Shown here one piece after another: positions 10,574 through 21,990 of a stretch of DNA of 64,000 nucleotides. Each line of letters opens with the position of its first letter. The stretch's first letter is position 1. The position numbers and the translations under genes are program-made. The notes under the pieces are model-generated. The model was not told the origin of the DNA and made no database searches. It saw only the letters and a list, made by a program, of their open reading frames with translations. The stretch is from Odobenus rosmarus divergens (lineage: Eukaryota; Chordata; Mammalia; Carnivora; Odobenidae). Location of the stretch: NCBI RefSeq assembly GCF_000321225.1, contig NW_004450382.1, positions 105,981-169,980 on the forward strand, given 5' to 3'.

Positions 10574-12104
10574 AAGATCGTTATTTTAAAGCATGTTCAA
10601 GCTCCTATCTTGGCTTACCAAATCTTAACATTAAAAAAGACCTTGGAGACTGTCCCGTCGCTAGTTTTCAACTATGTTTCGGGAATACCAACAGTTCTTT
10701 AGAGGTAGGGATCCTGGGAGCCTGGTTCTTATTACCCCTAACTCAACCAGAGAAGCAGGGTGTTATTTACTGGGCTTCCCCTAAGCTGTCATTTGAAGAA
10801 ACAGTTTCTCCAAGAAAGATTGAAAAACCGTGGTCTAGTTGAACCTCCCGCCATGACAGCAGCCCTCTCTACAGCATCTCCTAGCCCCTGGGCAACTATT
10901 TGAAAACTTCCAGAGCCTGGGAGCTGTCCCACCTGCTAGCTGACCTGGGCCCTGCTGAGACAGCTCTGAGTGATAACAAGTTCTTCCCCACCCTGCCTTG
11001 AGACCTCGCCAGCCCTCAGTCCTCATCTCCCTGGGCTTCGTTCTGCCCACCATTGCTGGAGCCTTCCAGAAAAGTCTGTTCACTTTACTACCACCACAGC
11101 AGCTCTCAAGTTGCCTTGAAGTCTTTGCAGCAGATGAAACCACCTTCTGTCTTTCCTTGTATGACTCGAAACCCCAGGCCCTGCTTATGGAAAGTCTAAC
11201 CCACCAGTGTCTGCCTCACATTGGGGCCTGGAGCTGAGCTTAGGATGACTTTGTGGGGTAACCAGAGTGGATGTAGGGTGGCGGTCCTTTGGGAGTTGCC
11301 ATGGCCCTGCTGGCAGTCATCTCCCCACACTGCTGCCCCTCACTGCGGTCACCTGACACCCCTCCACCTTGTCCTTTTCTCACTTTCGTCCCACTCCCAC
11401 CCTCTACTGTCTCCCAGTGATCTGCTGGCAGACATGGTTTTTCCTGTCCAGAACTCCTGACTTCGAGGCTTCTGTACATATCCCGGTTTCTCATCTGGCT
11501 GGTTGCAGGCCAGCGTGCCCATCACATCTTGACTTGAATCTTGACTCTGTTGCCCAGCACCTGTGTCCCTCTCAACGTGTGGTACTCACTTTTCCTTGGT
11601 CTTCTACTTCTGTCATGGCAGTGATCAGAGATAAGTGGTATCCCCTCACGTGTTTCACTTAACCACTCCCCTCCAAAAAAAAAAAAAAAAAATCCCTGCT
11701 TTGGTTTGCAGTTTCACTACTGGGCCATTTTGGACTTTTGGTCCACTGTGATCCCCAGATCATTTTTGCTGGAGTCGTTATTATTCCCACTGTTATGATG
11801 TGGCACGAATCCCCGCCTTGCACTCATATTTCTTCAACCCACATTTATTCTCCCAGGTTGACCTCCCTCTGGTGTGGTGGGAAGTAGCTGACAGATCTTA
11901 TATTTTGCAGGGGAAGGGAGGGAGCAGAGAGGTACTTTGCTGAGCCTCACTTGGAACATGACTCCCAGGAGACTCTGAGATGTTTGCGTCCACTACTTAA
12001 GTTTCTTCCATTTGATCTTTTTCAGCAGTACTGTGAGGATATTACTCCCATTTTACAAATGAGGACACTGGGGAGACAGCATTGGAGGTGTTAAAGAGTA
12101 AGGT

Positions 12105-12310
12105 GTAAATTAGAATCCCAGGTCTGCCTTTGGACAAGTTACCCAGTCTGTCTGAAACTTTGTGTTCTCATCTGTAAATTTAAAAAAAAAAAAAAAAAGT
12201 CCTATCTCAAAAGAAAAGGATTAAATGATATGGCATATCATATCAGTGATATGATATGTTTAGCAGTGTTTAGCACTATGCTTCACACATAATAAAAGTG
12301 CAAAACAGTA
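12105..12310 (+). repeat. MIR relic
   Basis: It carries CAGGTCTGCCTTTGGACAAG, CTGTCTGAAACTTTGTG, CTCATCTGTAAATTTA and a final CACACATAATAAAAGTG. A poly(A) run has expanded in its middle. Confidence 0.6.
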
Positions 12311-12318
12311 GCTGCTAG

Positions 12319-12514
12319 GTTTTTTTTTTAAAGATTTTATTTATTCATTTGACAGACACAGCGAGAGGGGGAACACAAGCAGGGGGAGTGGGAGAGGGAG
12401 AAGCAGGCTTCCCGCTGAGCGGGGAGCCTGATGAGGGGCTCTATCCCAGGAAACCTGGGATCATGACCTGAGCCGAAGGCAGACGCTTAACGACGGAGCC
12501 ACCCACGCACCCAG
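12319..12514 (-). mobile_element. CAN SINE
   Basis: A reverse copy flanked by a perfect 12-bp TSD AGTAGCTGCTAG (12307-12318 and 12515-12526). A second copy in the same orientation lies about 100 bp further on. Confidence 0.95.
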
Positions 12515-12611
12515 AGTAGCTGCTAGATTAAGTACTTCATCTTTTCAAAGCACACATCTCCTATAGGGAGGAGGTGGGATCTTCTGCTTTGAGAACATAG
12601 ACCTACTTTTA

Positions 12612-12809
12612 TTTTTATTTTTTTTAAAGATTTTATTCATTCATTTGACAGAGACAGTGAGAGAGGGGACACAAGCAGGGGGAGTGGGAGAGGGAGAAGC
12701 AGGCTTCCCGCCGAGCGGGGAGCCCGATGTGGGGCTCGATCCCAGGACCCTGGGACCATGACCTGAGCCGAAGGCAGACGCTTAACCGACTGAGCCACCC
12801 AGGCGCCCC
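12612..12809 (-). mobile_element. CAN SINE
   Basis: A reverse copy flanked by a perfect 16-bp TSD CATAGACCTACTTTTA (12596-12611 and 12810-12825). It ends in GAGCCACCCAGGCGCCCC. It is very similar to the preceding copy, which suggests insertion from related source elements. Confidence 0.96.
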
Positions 12810-13248
12810 CATAGACCTACTTTTAAACACAAGTTTCTATTGTGCCATTCTTCCTGCACTATGTTGTCATTTCTAAAAATCCTCTTCCACGAATATAAAG
12901 AGGCTTGAGCAACAGGTATCATGCCAGACAGCACGGCAGTAGGAATTTGGGGATCTCAAGGCTGGATTCACAAACTAGCAGATGGGAGCAAGGAGGGAAG
13001 GGTGGGTTAAGCCCAGACCAGAGCATACAGGTTGGAATGAGCACTGTTTATCTCTTCTGATCACCAGCTGGCTGGACCCAGGGCCCATACCTAGGACAGG
13101 GTCAGGAACCAGGTGACACTTGGGAGTTTCGGGCCAAGGTGCAGGGCCTGCCTGATTATTGGTGGATGGCTTATCTGAGACCAAGTTCCTCCAGATTACA
13201 GACTTCTGCTTTCTTAGCTCATTAGACATAACAGTTTACAGCGTAGAG

Positions 13249-13450
13249 TCCAAAGCCATAATTTTCCCACCTGGTTGTGCATCAAAAACACCTGAACAAC
13301 TTATCAAAGATATTGATTCTTAGGCCCCACCATGAACATATGGATTCTTTTGGTTTGGGGTGAGGCCTGGGAAACCATTTATTTAAAAAAAAAAAAAGAA
13401 TCTCCAGGTAATTCTGAGGCTCAGTCTGGTTTGGGAACTCCTGCAATAAG
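13249..13450. repeat. MER5-type hAT relic
   Basis: It has the MER5-like series GCATCAAAAACACCTGAACA, TTCTTAGGCCCCACC, CCAGGTAATTCTGAGGC and GGTTTGGGAACTCC. An internal A13 run at about 13384 is not flanked by a duplication. Confidence 0.55.
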
Positions 13451-14634
13451 CTAATGATTTTACACCTGAAGAAAAAGGCCCCAAACCAAGCGAAATGATT
13501 TTCCCAATGTCACACAGCGTGTTGGTAGCAACATTCCTTCTCTCTCCTTGTTGCGTACTTTCTCTGCACTTCGGTTCCAGGCAGCCCACCTATAAAATAT
13601 CTGAAAAACAAGAGTTTGTTTATTATCTTCCTATAGGAAAGATTTCTGGGATGAGACCAGCTCTTCTTAGCACATCCCAGGTAAGGACTCTGAAGGATAA
13701 CAGAGGAAAGTAGAGGCCTTCCCCGTCTCTTTAGAGTCCATATGGCTTCCCTGTCTAATTGTAAGTGCTGAGAATTCCCCACCTCATGACTCCTGGAGCC
13801 AAATGCTGTATTATCTGTGCCCGGCCCCTGCAGCTGCAAGGAGAATTGTGTGTTGCCTGCGCAGGCTGAAGCTCTCCATCCATCCTGTGCGCATTTGCTC
13901 TTGCCTGTGGTGAGGGAGCAGAGGGGGATGATGTATGGAAGCTGGGCAGGCATGGGGGATGGATGGGAACTCAGCTATGGAGCTCGGCTGGGAGACTCAC
14001 ACCCCATTGGAGCTGGGATTGATTGGCTGGAACTTTCTCGCCCTTCTCAGTTTGTCTCAGGCCAGCAACCTGCACTGTGTCCTCTGGGCACCCCTGTGGA
14101 GAGGGGATTGCTGTCAAGGTCAGGGAAGTTCTGGGTATCTCAGTGGTGGTCTACCATGTACCTTCTTCCCAGAGGCAGAGACCCTCCACTCTAGAAACCA
14201 AGTGACCCGCAGATAGCCTTCTGTTCCTGAACCCCTTCTCGCTGTGTTTGGGCTCCTTGTGTCTTTCTCCTTTTCTACCTGCAGCTCACCTTAACGACTT
14301 TCTCTCTTGGGTGCTATCTGTAGAATGTATGAAATATGACCTGCACTGGCAGATTTTGTAAGGGTATCAAAAGAGTGAGCGAGAAATCTAACATGGTGTC
14401 AAGGTTACTGAGGATGGTGGATGAACTTAATGCTATTTAGTGTTTTGACATGGATCCAGGTACAAATGTCCGTGTTATCATCTATTTTCCCAGGAGACCA
14501 TTTTTAGAAAAATGTCTAGCTCCCTTTCAAGCTGATTTGCTCTCCTTTTCCCTGATTTAACTGGGTAAGGTCATATGAGATAGCTCTTAAACCGTGAGTC
14601 TGCTAAGCGCTCAGTGTGTGGGCAGGGGGGAGGG

Positions 14635-14790
14635 TGGGCATGATTGGAGTTAGGAGGCCTGGGTTTGAGTCCCAGCTCGGCCGTTTTCAGGCTCTGCCTC
14701 TTGGCCAAGTAATTTCACCTTTTGGAGCTAATCCTTGCCTCCCGGGGTTGTTACAGGACTCAAAAATGACCGGAGTGGTGAAAGGATTTT
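14635..14790 (+). repeat. MIR relic
   Basis: It shows GGCCTGGGTTTGAGTCCCAG, CTCTTGGCCAAGTAATTTCA and GGTTGTTACAGGACTCA, which follow the MIR consensus order. Confidence 0.6.
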
Positions 14791-15666
14791 GTAAACCAAA
14801 AAGTTCCTCACAACTGTCAGTTGTTGCTACAGGGTGTCAGGGGAAGGGGTAAAATAAGTAACAGCCCACTTTTCAGGGTTTCCTGTCCAAAGGGAAGACA
14901 ATCTCATGGGCCTCACCAGGGAGCCCATCTGCGGAGCGCTAAGAACTTTCTGTGCCAAGGGCTCCCCCGTGAGGAGGATTGGTTCCAGGCAGCTGGTGTA
15001 ATGGAAGGAGACTCCTGGAAGAGGAGAGCACACCCTTATTTCCCTTTGCCTTGGGCAAAGCTGTGCTCCTCCAGCTGCTTCTAGAAAAAGCCCTAAACAC
15101 AGCACCGCCCCCCACTCGCACCCTGCCCCAATGAGCTGGAGGACAACTGTGGGAAGTCACAAGCCTCACTAGCTGCGCTGGCTGGTGGTGGAATTCAGGC
15201 TGCGCAGAAGCGGGCCCCCACCCACTGCCTGACCGCTGCTTTCTGGCTGGGAAGGGATGCAGTGTTCCCTCCTCCGGAAAATGAAGCCAAGATGGGACCT
15301 CGGGGTTCTCCCAGAGAGATCTGTAGGGCAGAGTGTGGGGTGTCATCCTAACATGTCCAATGCCTGCTTCCCCCTTGGTGTAACTTCTTTTTCTCTTGCC
15401 CACCCCTCCATCCCTCCCTTCCAGGGTCAATGAGAGGAAGGAATGAGAAAATGTATCTCAAGCACGGTACATAAAAGGTTCACTGAATGGCTTTTATTGT
15501 CCTTATTTATCTTTGGGCCCATCCCTTTCACTCCCTGTGCCTCATTTTCCCCATTTACTCTCAGGAAGTTAAAAGAAGTGATGATAATCACTGGGCCCTT
15601 CCCCTTTAAGAGCCAACCCTGTTATGACCTGTTGCATATAATGATCTTCTGTAGCCTCAGGTTTTT

Positions 15667-15779
15667 GTTTTCTTTTGTTTTGTTTCAAAGTAAGCTCTAT
15701 GCCTAGAGTAGGGCTTGAACTCACCACCCTGAGATCAAGAGTCACGTGCTATACCAGCTGAGTCAGCCAGGAGCCCCAG
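15667..15779 (-). mobile_element. CAN SINE, short/older copy
   Basis: Reverse orientation, with CTGAGTCAGCCAGGAGCCCC as the head complement and a short tRNA-like body that passes directly into TTTTGTTTTG. The flanks AGCCTCAGGTTTTT and AGCCTCAGTTTTA form an imperfect TSD. Confidence 0.7.
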
Positions 15780-16125
15780 TGCAGCCTCAGTTTTATGAGC
15801 TGTGAAATGGGACACGTAGGCCTGGTGGAAAATCCTTAGAAGACTGAGGCTTTTGTCATCACCCACAAAGCAAGGGCAAGGTCTGCGTGGGGGCCACGTA
15901 CAGTACCTGCCATCTAGTAAGCCCTCAGTAAATACTTACAGAATAGAGTAAATGAACAAATGAACCAGATGGGCATACTGTTTTCACTCCACCATACTGT
16001 CTCCATAAGGTGTTAAAGCTATACTAATTTACTACCATTATTACTAGGAGACATCACTCTGCCCTCTTAGAGGCCCTCCAGCTTTACCCCGCCCCACAGG
16101 TGGTAACAGGGAACAGGAAGAGGTT

Positions 16126-16498
16126 GTCTTAGTCTGTTTGGGTTGCTGTAACAGAATGCCATAGACTGGGTGGCTTAAAAACATTTTAAGACATTTATTT
16201 TCAACAGTTCTAGAGGCTCGGCAGTCCAAAGTCAAGGCATCCATGGTTTCAGTGTCTGGTGAGGACCTGCTTCCTCGTTCACAGACGGCCACCTTTTTGC
16301 TGTGTCTGCACGTGGTAGAAGAGGCACGGGTATCCTGTGGGGTCTCTTTTTGTAAGGGCACTAATCTCATTCCTGAGGGTTCCATCCTCATGACCTCATC
16401 ACCTCCCAAAGGCCCCACCTCCAAATACCATCACATTGGGCATTAGGTTTCAACATACGAATTTGCAGGGGAGTGATAGAAGCATTCATTCTGTACCA
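16126..16498 (-). repeat. ERVL-MaLR LTR (MST/MLT1 type)
   Basis: It runs from TTAGTCTGTTTGGGTTGCTG through ACTGGGTGGCTTAAAA, CAACAGTTCTAGAGGCT and ATGACCTCATCACCTCC to CAACATACGAATTTGCAGG and CATTCATTCTGTA. This is the usual series of a MaLR LTR read in reverse. It is a solitary LTR with no coding part. Confidence 0.75.
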
Positions 16499-16499
16499 G

Positions 16500-16625
16500 A
16501 TGTTCTCAAACCTCAGTGTTCTGAATAAACATCACTGGGGAGCTTCCTAAGCAGCAGATTCCGAGACCCACCCCAGAGATCCTGAAACAAAATCACTATG
16601 AGAGAGGCCCAGAAACCTGCCCTCA
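16500..16625. repeat. MER5-type hAT fragment
   Basis: It shows GATGTTCTCAAACCTCAGTG, CACTGGGGAGCTTCC and CCCACCCCAGAGATCCTG, a diverged MER5 left half. Confidence 0.5.
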
Positions 16626-16779
16626 TGTGGTTCCTTTTTTAAACTTACTGTTAATAACTTTACCTATTATTGTTAATAAGTCAGTACTTATTATTTATTT
16701 AAAATACTTAATTTAAGTAATACTAATTATTAAGTTTACTTTTCAACTTATTATTGAAATATTAAAATGTATACCTAAG

Positions 16780-17640
16780 TAGAGCCAAAAGTGTAATAGG
16801 TAATAAATCCCAAGTCCCTATGACTCAGCATAAAAAATTTTCAACACATAACAATCTGGTTTCATATATACCCTTACCCACTTTCCCTCCAAATCCTGGA
16901 CATCATATTGTTTCATCCATACATACATCTGTTGATATTTCTAAAAGACAAGTACTTTTAAAAAATCCTAAAGTAAATAACAATTCCTTATTATCAAAAG
17001 TGCAGTCATTCAAATTTCCCCAATTGTTTCATAAAATGTTTTATAGTTTATTTGTTCAAATCAGGATCCTGAGAAGATTTGCAACTGATATATCTTTTGG
17101 TCAGTTTTTTTTAAAACTTATTTTTTAATAATTTTGGACTCACATAGGAGTTGCAAAAATGAGAGTTCCCATGTACCCCTCCCTCAGTTTCCCCCAGTGA
17201 CGACATCTTACATAACCCCACTAAGGGTCACAACCAGGAAACTGACATTAGTATAATGCTATTAAAACTATAGACTTTAGGGGTGCCTGGGTGGGTAGTC
17301 AGTTAAGCGGCTGACTCTTTGTTTTGCCTCAGGTCATGATCTCAGGGTCCTGGGATCAAGCCCTGTGTCTGGCTCCATGCCTAGTATGGAGTCTGCTTGA
17401 GATTCTCTCCCTCTGCCTCCCCCGCCCCCCTCAAATAAAATAAATAAAATCTTTTTTAAAAAAACAAACTACAGACTTTATTTGGATTTCACCAGTTTTT
17501 ATATCCCCTCATTTTTCTTTTTTTTTTTTTTGTATATAGTTCTATGAAATTTTACAACATGTACAGGTTTATGGACTTAGAATCAGGATGCAGACCTGTG
17601 ACCCAGAGAAAGTCCCCTGTGCTATGTCTTTGTAGTCACA
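16780..17640. repeat. Old L1 3'-UTR relic, interrupted by a SINE
   Basis: Blocks such as GGTTTCATATATACCC, CTTACCCACTTTCCCTCC, CTGGACATCATATTG, AATCAGGATCC, AGTTGCAAAAATGAGAGTTC and CTTTATTTGGATTTCACCAG recall the 3' region of ancient (L1M-class) elements. The SINE at 17280-17465 splits it. A T-rich run near 17518 is part of it. Confidence 0.5.
17280..17465 (+). mobile_element. CAN SINE
   Basis: A plus-strand copy with head GGGTGCCTGGGTGGGTAG and an AAATAAAATAAATAAAATC tail. The TSD AAACTATAGACTTTA (17265-17279) and AAACTACAGACTTTA (17466-17480) has one mismatch. Confidence 0.95.
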
Positions 17641-19469
17641 CTCTCCTCCCCAACCCTAACTCTAGCAACCACTGGTCTGCTCTCCATCACAAGTAGGGAT
17701 GGACAGAACTTCCTGTGCCGGCTTTGTGGTGGGCTCTATGGAAGGCTGAGCCTGGAACACTGGTGAACACCACCCCCCCTTTACTATCACCTCCCCTGGG
17801 AACTAACTGAGAACTCACCCCAGTGGTTGGAGGGTATGCACTTAGGGGAGGGGGCAGTGTCTATCAGAGCCATGTTGGGGGTCAGGACAGAGGGTGGTGA
17901 CGTTAGTCCTAAGGCCCTTATGCACACACTCTGCCTCCCACTCCAAGGGTGCGTAGGGAGCCTGGAGGGAGGAGCACCTTGGAGCACAAGCAGGCTATGT
18001 GGTTGGACGGCTCTGACGTGTCTCCTGTTGCCTGGGTCTCTGCCCCCTGCCTTCCAGGACCACAGGGACCTGTGCAATCCCTCTTCTACACATAAGCCTG
18101 CTGGATGCTTGAAGGCAGCATCCCCCAAAAGACTGGCTACAGCTTTTTGCAGTTTACAAGGACTATCACATCCGACCCTCACAGCTCTTCTGTGGGGCAC
18201 GTATTATTATTGTTGTTGTTTCTATTTGACAGAAGGAGAAACAGACTCGGAGAGAATAAACGCATTGTCCAAAGTCACATAGAATTTTAACATAAATCCT
18301 TTTTGACCTTGTCTTCTCCTGTCACATTCCCTTGAACCTTGGCTTCCTCAAGCTAAAGGCAGTCAGCTCAATTCCTCTTACTGCCATGACGTATCCCTCA
18401 CTTTTTCCTCACTGCCAGGATGAAAAGACTCAGGATGAGAGATCCTGCCTTCTGGGCAGGGAGGGGCAGAAGCTGAAATAGAAACTTTTTCTTGGGAGAG
18501 TGAAGGGAAGATGGGCACCATCAGGCTATAGATGCTGCCAGATACCTGGGTGGGGTGGGCTGGGGGTACTGTAGTTCATTCTGGGAGGAGTGTGCAAATG
18601 AGGGGGGGTTTTTCCTGGCACAGGAGGGCTGGGGAGTCCCCAGGGAGAGGTCACTCTGTATCAGTGGAGTCACTGGGTACAGGCCTATGGGGGCAGGAGC
18701 GGGAAGTTGGTCCTGAAAAGGCATTTGGAATGGTGGGGCTGGAAGATACTTTTGTGGTACAAATGGGGAAAACAGACTTTCCCAGAGACACACAGAGAAG
18801 GGCAGAGACTTTCAGACACACACAGCAGGGCAGGGGCCCAGGTCTAGCCACAGCCCAGCGGCCACCTGGAGCTCTCATAGAGGAGTCATGTGCTCAGGCT
18901 GTGCGGTGCAAGAGAGTACGTCCTCAACTAGGTCCTCGATGGCTCCCGCCAAGCTTTAGAGACAGGGCCTTATTTGAACCACTTATTCTCAGGACACAGT
19001 GCCTGTCCTATAGGGTTCCAGCATGCCATCAGAGAGGGCAGGAGTAACCGAAGTTCACACAGCTAATATGTGGTATAGCCAGGACCTTGTTCTCCAGGGT
19101 CTGGGTCTTAGTCCCAGAAGAGCCTCCTGGAAGAACACAGTCTCTCTAGCCCAGACTCAGAGCCATAGGAAGAGGGTACAGGTGTTTGAGGGATTTGGGG
19201 TCATCTCTGGCTTCTCCCAACCCTTCCATCTGCCTCCCATCCCACCTGCCAGCCTGTCAGCTTGTATTAAGGCAGGCACCAGGGAGCTCTGTGGATGAGC
19301 TGGGAATTACGAACTGCCTTCAAAATGGATCATTTATATTGCCCATAACATAAGATTCTGTGCTTTCACTCTTCACCAGGCAAACTCCTGCCCATCCTAT
19401 GAAACCCAGCTCAGAGGTACAGCAAATAACCATGTACAAACCCACAGAGGGAGTCACATCACATTCCAA

Positions 19470-19645
19470 AGAATCTTACAGACCATGATCTCCGACCACA
19501 ATGCAATATAATTAGAAGTCAACATGAAAAATATAAACCTCCCATAGGCTGAGAAACTAAAACCATACTTCTAAATCATCCATGAGTTAAAGAGGAAATG
19601 ACAATGAAATTTTGAAATATTTAGAACTGAATGATAAGGAAAGCA
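19470..19645 (+). repeat. L1 ORF2 fragment (endonuclease end)
   Basis: Translation of the plus strand gives a diverged ISDHNAI-like stretch followed by a KLEVN-like segment, as at the end of the L1 endonuclease domain. The flanks are unrelated, so it is a short broken relic. Confidence 0.45.
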
Positions 19646-21335
19646 TGAGCAGTTTCTATTTCCTTTGTGAAGTCACAGTCTCTGGGCCCATGTGCCAAAC
19701 ATTTATCTTCCGTTGCCTCTCCAGCTACACTCTGCACCCTCCTCCCTCCAGCTCTAGGCTCCGGAGTGCCCACCTCTATGGGGTGCATAGACATTCCCTT
19801 GTCCAGGGCTTCCATAGGATTTACCCCCAGTCCTTTGCACCATGATTGCTCTGAGCTGGGTATGCCTGTCCAGCTTAGGCCGCAGCTCCTGTCAGTAGCC
19901 CCCTCCTCATAGTTCCCACTTTCACCACTCCCTCCCAGCACCCCTTCACAGCTCGGGGTGACAGCTTCGGCCTAGGGCAGATAGCAAAGGGCTGCTCTTG
20001 CTAGCCCTTCAGTGATATGCCACCCCTGTGGTTTCCCTGCACCCCGACTACACCTCTAAATAGTGCTTTCCTTAAACTCTCCTCAAAGGGCCCAATTTGA
20101 GTGTTCCATGTGCTTCCTGTGGATAACCCCATGCTTACAAAGTGCTCGCCAGCAGTCCCTAACTGTGTTCTCACTTCTGGATGACTGAGCTCTGACCTTA
20201 TTTATCCCTCTCTGGGTTGTCCCTACTGCTAACTTGTCAGCACCTGAGGTCAGCAACAGGGTCAGCTTCATCACCTGGTCTACTCTCAGGGCACAGAAAA
20301 GGTATTGATTAGGATATCAAACAAATGAAGGACTAAATTAGAATTCCTTCTGCATACATGAGAGCATGCGATTGTTCACTTGTAGGGGATTTGGGACAGA
20401 GTGAAGACTCAGACATCAAGAAAAAAACAGAACTTTAGACTTTAGACTGGGGCAAAAATAGGTGCTTAACGAAAGAATGAATCTTCAGTTCTATGAGCTG
20501 GGATTCTTAAGGATTCAGTCTGTTCTTCTGCCATCAAGCAAACAGAAGATCCAGACACAAGGAGAGCCCAGTGGGGCATCAGTGCAGTAGTAAATGCCTA
20601 CCCCCCCACCTGCTCACCTGCACCCCTCCAGAGTGACTTCTGTAGCCCATCTCTCGGCCTTGGTCCTCCCATCCTAGAAGGTCTCCAACCTTCCCTCCCA
20701 TCCCAGAACAGAGTCAGCCAACTAATCTCTGGGCCTGGGGGCCATAGTGCCTTGAGTACTGGTATGGGGTATCTGTCTGCCCTCAGCGGAGGAACCTAAA
20801 CTGAAAAGTAGAGAGAGCACATCAGGTCTTAAAGGTTTGGATTTGGCTGGAAGAAAGGAGGTAAAGAAGATATTCCAAACTGGGCAGAGCTGGAACAAAG
20901 GTCTTGTGGGGGGAAATGGGGTGACTTTGGGTGAGGAGAATCTGCCCAGCCTGAGCAAAGACCCCAGCCTTGGTCGGTCGGGGAGGTGAAAGTCTGTCAC
21001 CTGAGCATTCCTCAGGGCCAGTCCTTTCAGTGCTGGGTGAGGGACTCAGCTTGTGTTTCCCAAAGCATTCATTTACCCAGAAAACGGGCATTAAGTGCCA
21101 GGGACTTTGCCAGGAACTTAGGGTACGAGAGTGGAGAGGGCTGCCCCCATCCCTGATTGAGCTCAGGGACAACTGGGACACAGATGATTCTAGGAGGGCA
21201 AGGAAACCACCATTACCTAGCAGCCCCTTTGTTTCTGCTCCACACAGAGGCTGGGTCTGTCCCCATTTTACAGTCGAGGAAGCTGAGGCTGCCTCGGTGG
21301 CAAAGCCCAAGGACTTTGCTGCCAGGGCCAGCTGC

Positions 21336-21990
21336 TCAGTCAGTCCTTTGCCCAGAGGGAAGCTGGGAGCACGCTTCGGACTTTCCGGAAAGGCGGAGTG
21401 CGTCTGTGCACTGGGAGGGGGTCCCCTTTCCCCGCCCCTTCCCCGCCCGGAGGCCGCGGCGCGGCGGGGCCCGGGAGGGCGGGGGCGGAGCTGGCGACGC
21501 CGCGGGGGCGGAGGGCGACCGCGGCCCGGCCGGGCGGCGGACAACTGAGAGAACCGGCCCAGCCGGAGGACCGGAGGAGGAGGCGACCCGGCGCGCCGGG
21601 GATGTGACCCTGCGGCCAGAGGAGGACCGAGGCGGTCCCCGTGAGTGAGCCCCCGCGCCCCCGCCGGCGCACGGCCCAGCCTCGCTGCCACTTTCATTTC
21701 TGCGGCTGTCCCGGCGTGGCTCCGTCCGGAGGCGACCTCCGCCGCAAGGCAGGCTGGCCGCAGCGCTCCGTCCGGGGTCCGAGGCTCCGAGCTGCGAAAG
21801 TCGGGGTTCGGGGGTGGTGGTGTTGGAGGGGGGCGTGTCTTCGGGAGCGGAAACGTCAGGCCTGCGCCTCTGGGTCCTACGACCGGTCTGTCCCGGCAGC
21901 TGGGCGAGTGGGGTTAGGGGGTCCGGGGGCGGCCTAGGGGTGGACACGGGGAACCGAGCGCCGCTGGGCAGAGTCCCGCCTCTACTTTTC
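21336..21990 (+). promoter_or_regulatory. MOB3C: CpG island, probable MOB3C promoter
   Basis: It is the most CpG-dense stretch in the left half of the window. It has several GC boxes (CCCCGCCCC near 21431, GGGCGGGGGCGGAG at about 21478) and no TATA box. It lies about 3.3 kb upstream of the MOB3C start codon and contains a good splice donor at 21641. Overlapping long open frames on both strands are explained by the GC content and are not genes. Confidence 0.75.
21540..21640 (+). other. MOB3C: Probable non-coding exon 1 of MOB3C
   Basis: A consensus donor (CCCC|GTGAGT, GT at 21641-21642) follows a GC-rich, ACTGAGAGAACC-containing stretch in the CpG island. Joining to the acceptor at 24912-24913 would give a 5' UTR leading straight to the MOB3C start codon. 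The left boundary (transcription start) is a guess. Confidence 0.5.

Larger units (their letters stand above)
5976..21335. other. Intergenic region between ATPAF1 and MOB3C
   Basis: About 15 kb in which I see no exon with both good splice sites and a recognisable protein. It holds CAN SINEs, MIR, L2 and MER5-type fragments, an L1 3'-end relic, an LTR relic and an L1 ORF2 fragment, all listed separately. Open frames above 80 codons here, including those near 13510-14216 and 15000-15430, lack homology I can recognise. Some of the left part may be extended ATPAF1 3' UTR. Confidence 0.6.

Noticed and set aside
11672..11690. Poly(A) runs at about 11672 and 12181 as further tail-only insertions
   Set aside because: Neither is flanked by a direct repeat; the second lies within a MIR and is simple expansion.
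13510..14216. Overlapping open frames of 125-147 codons on both strands
   Set aside because: No known motif and no splice pair giving a recognisable protein. The length is within what chance gives in 64 kb.
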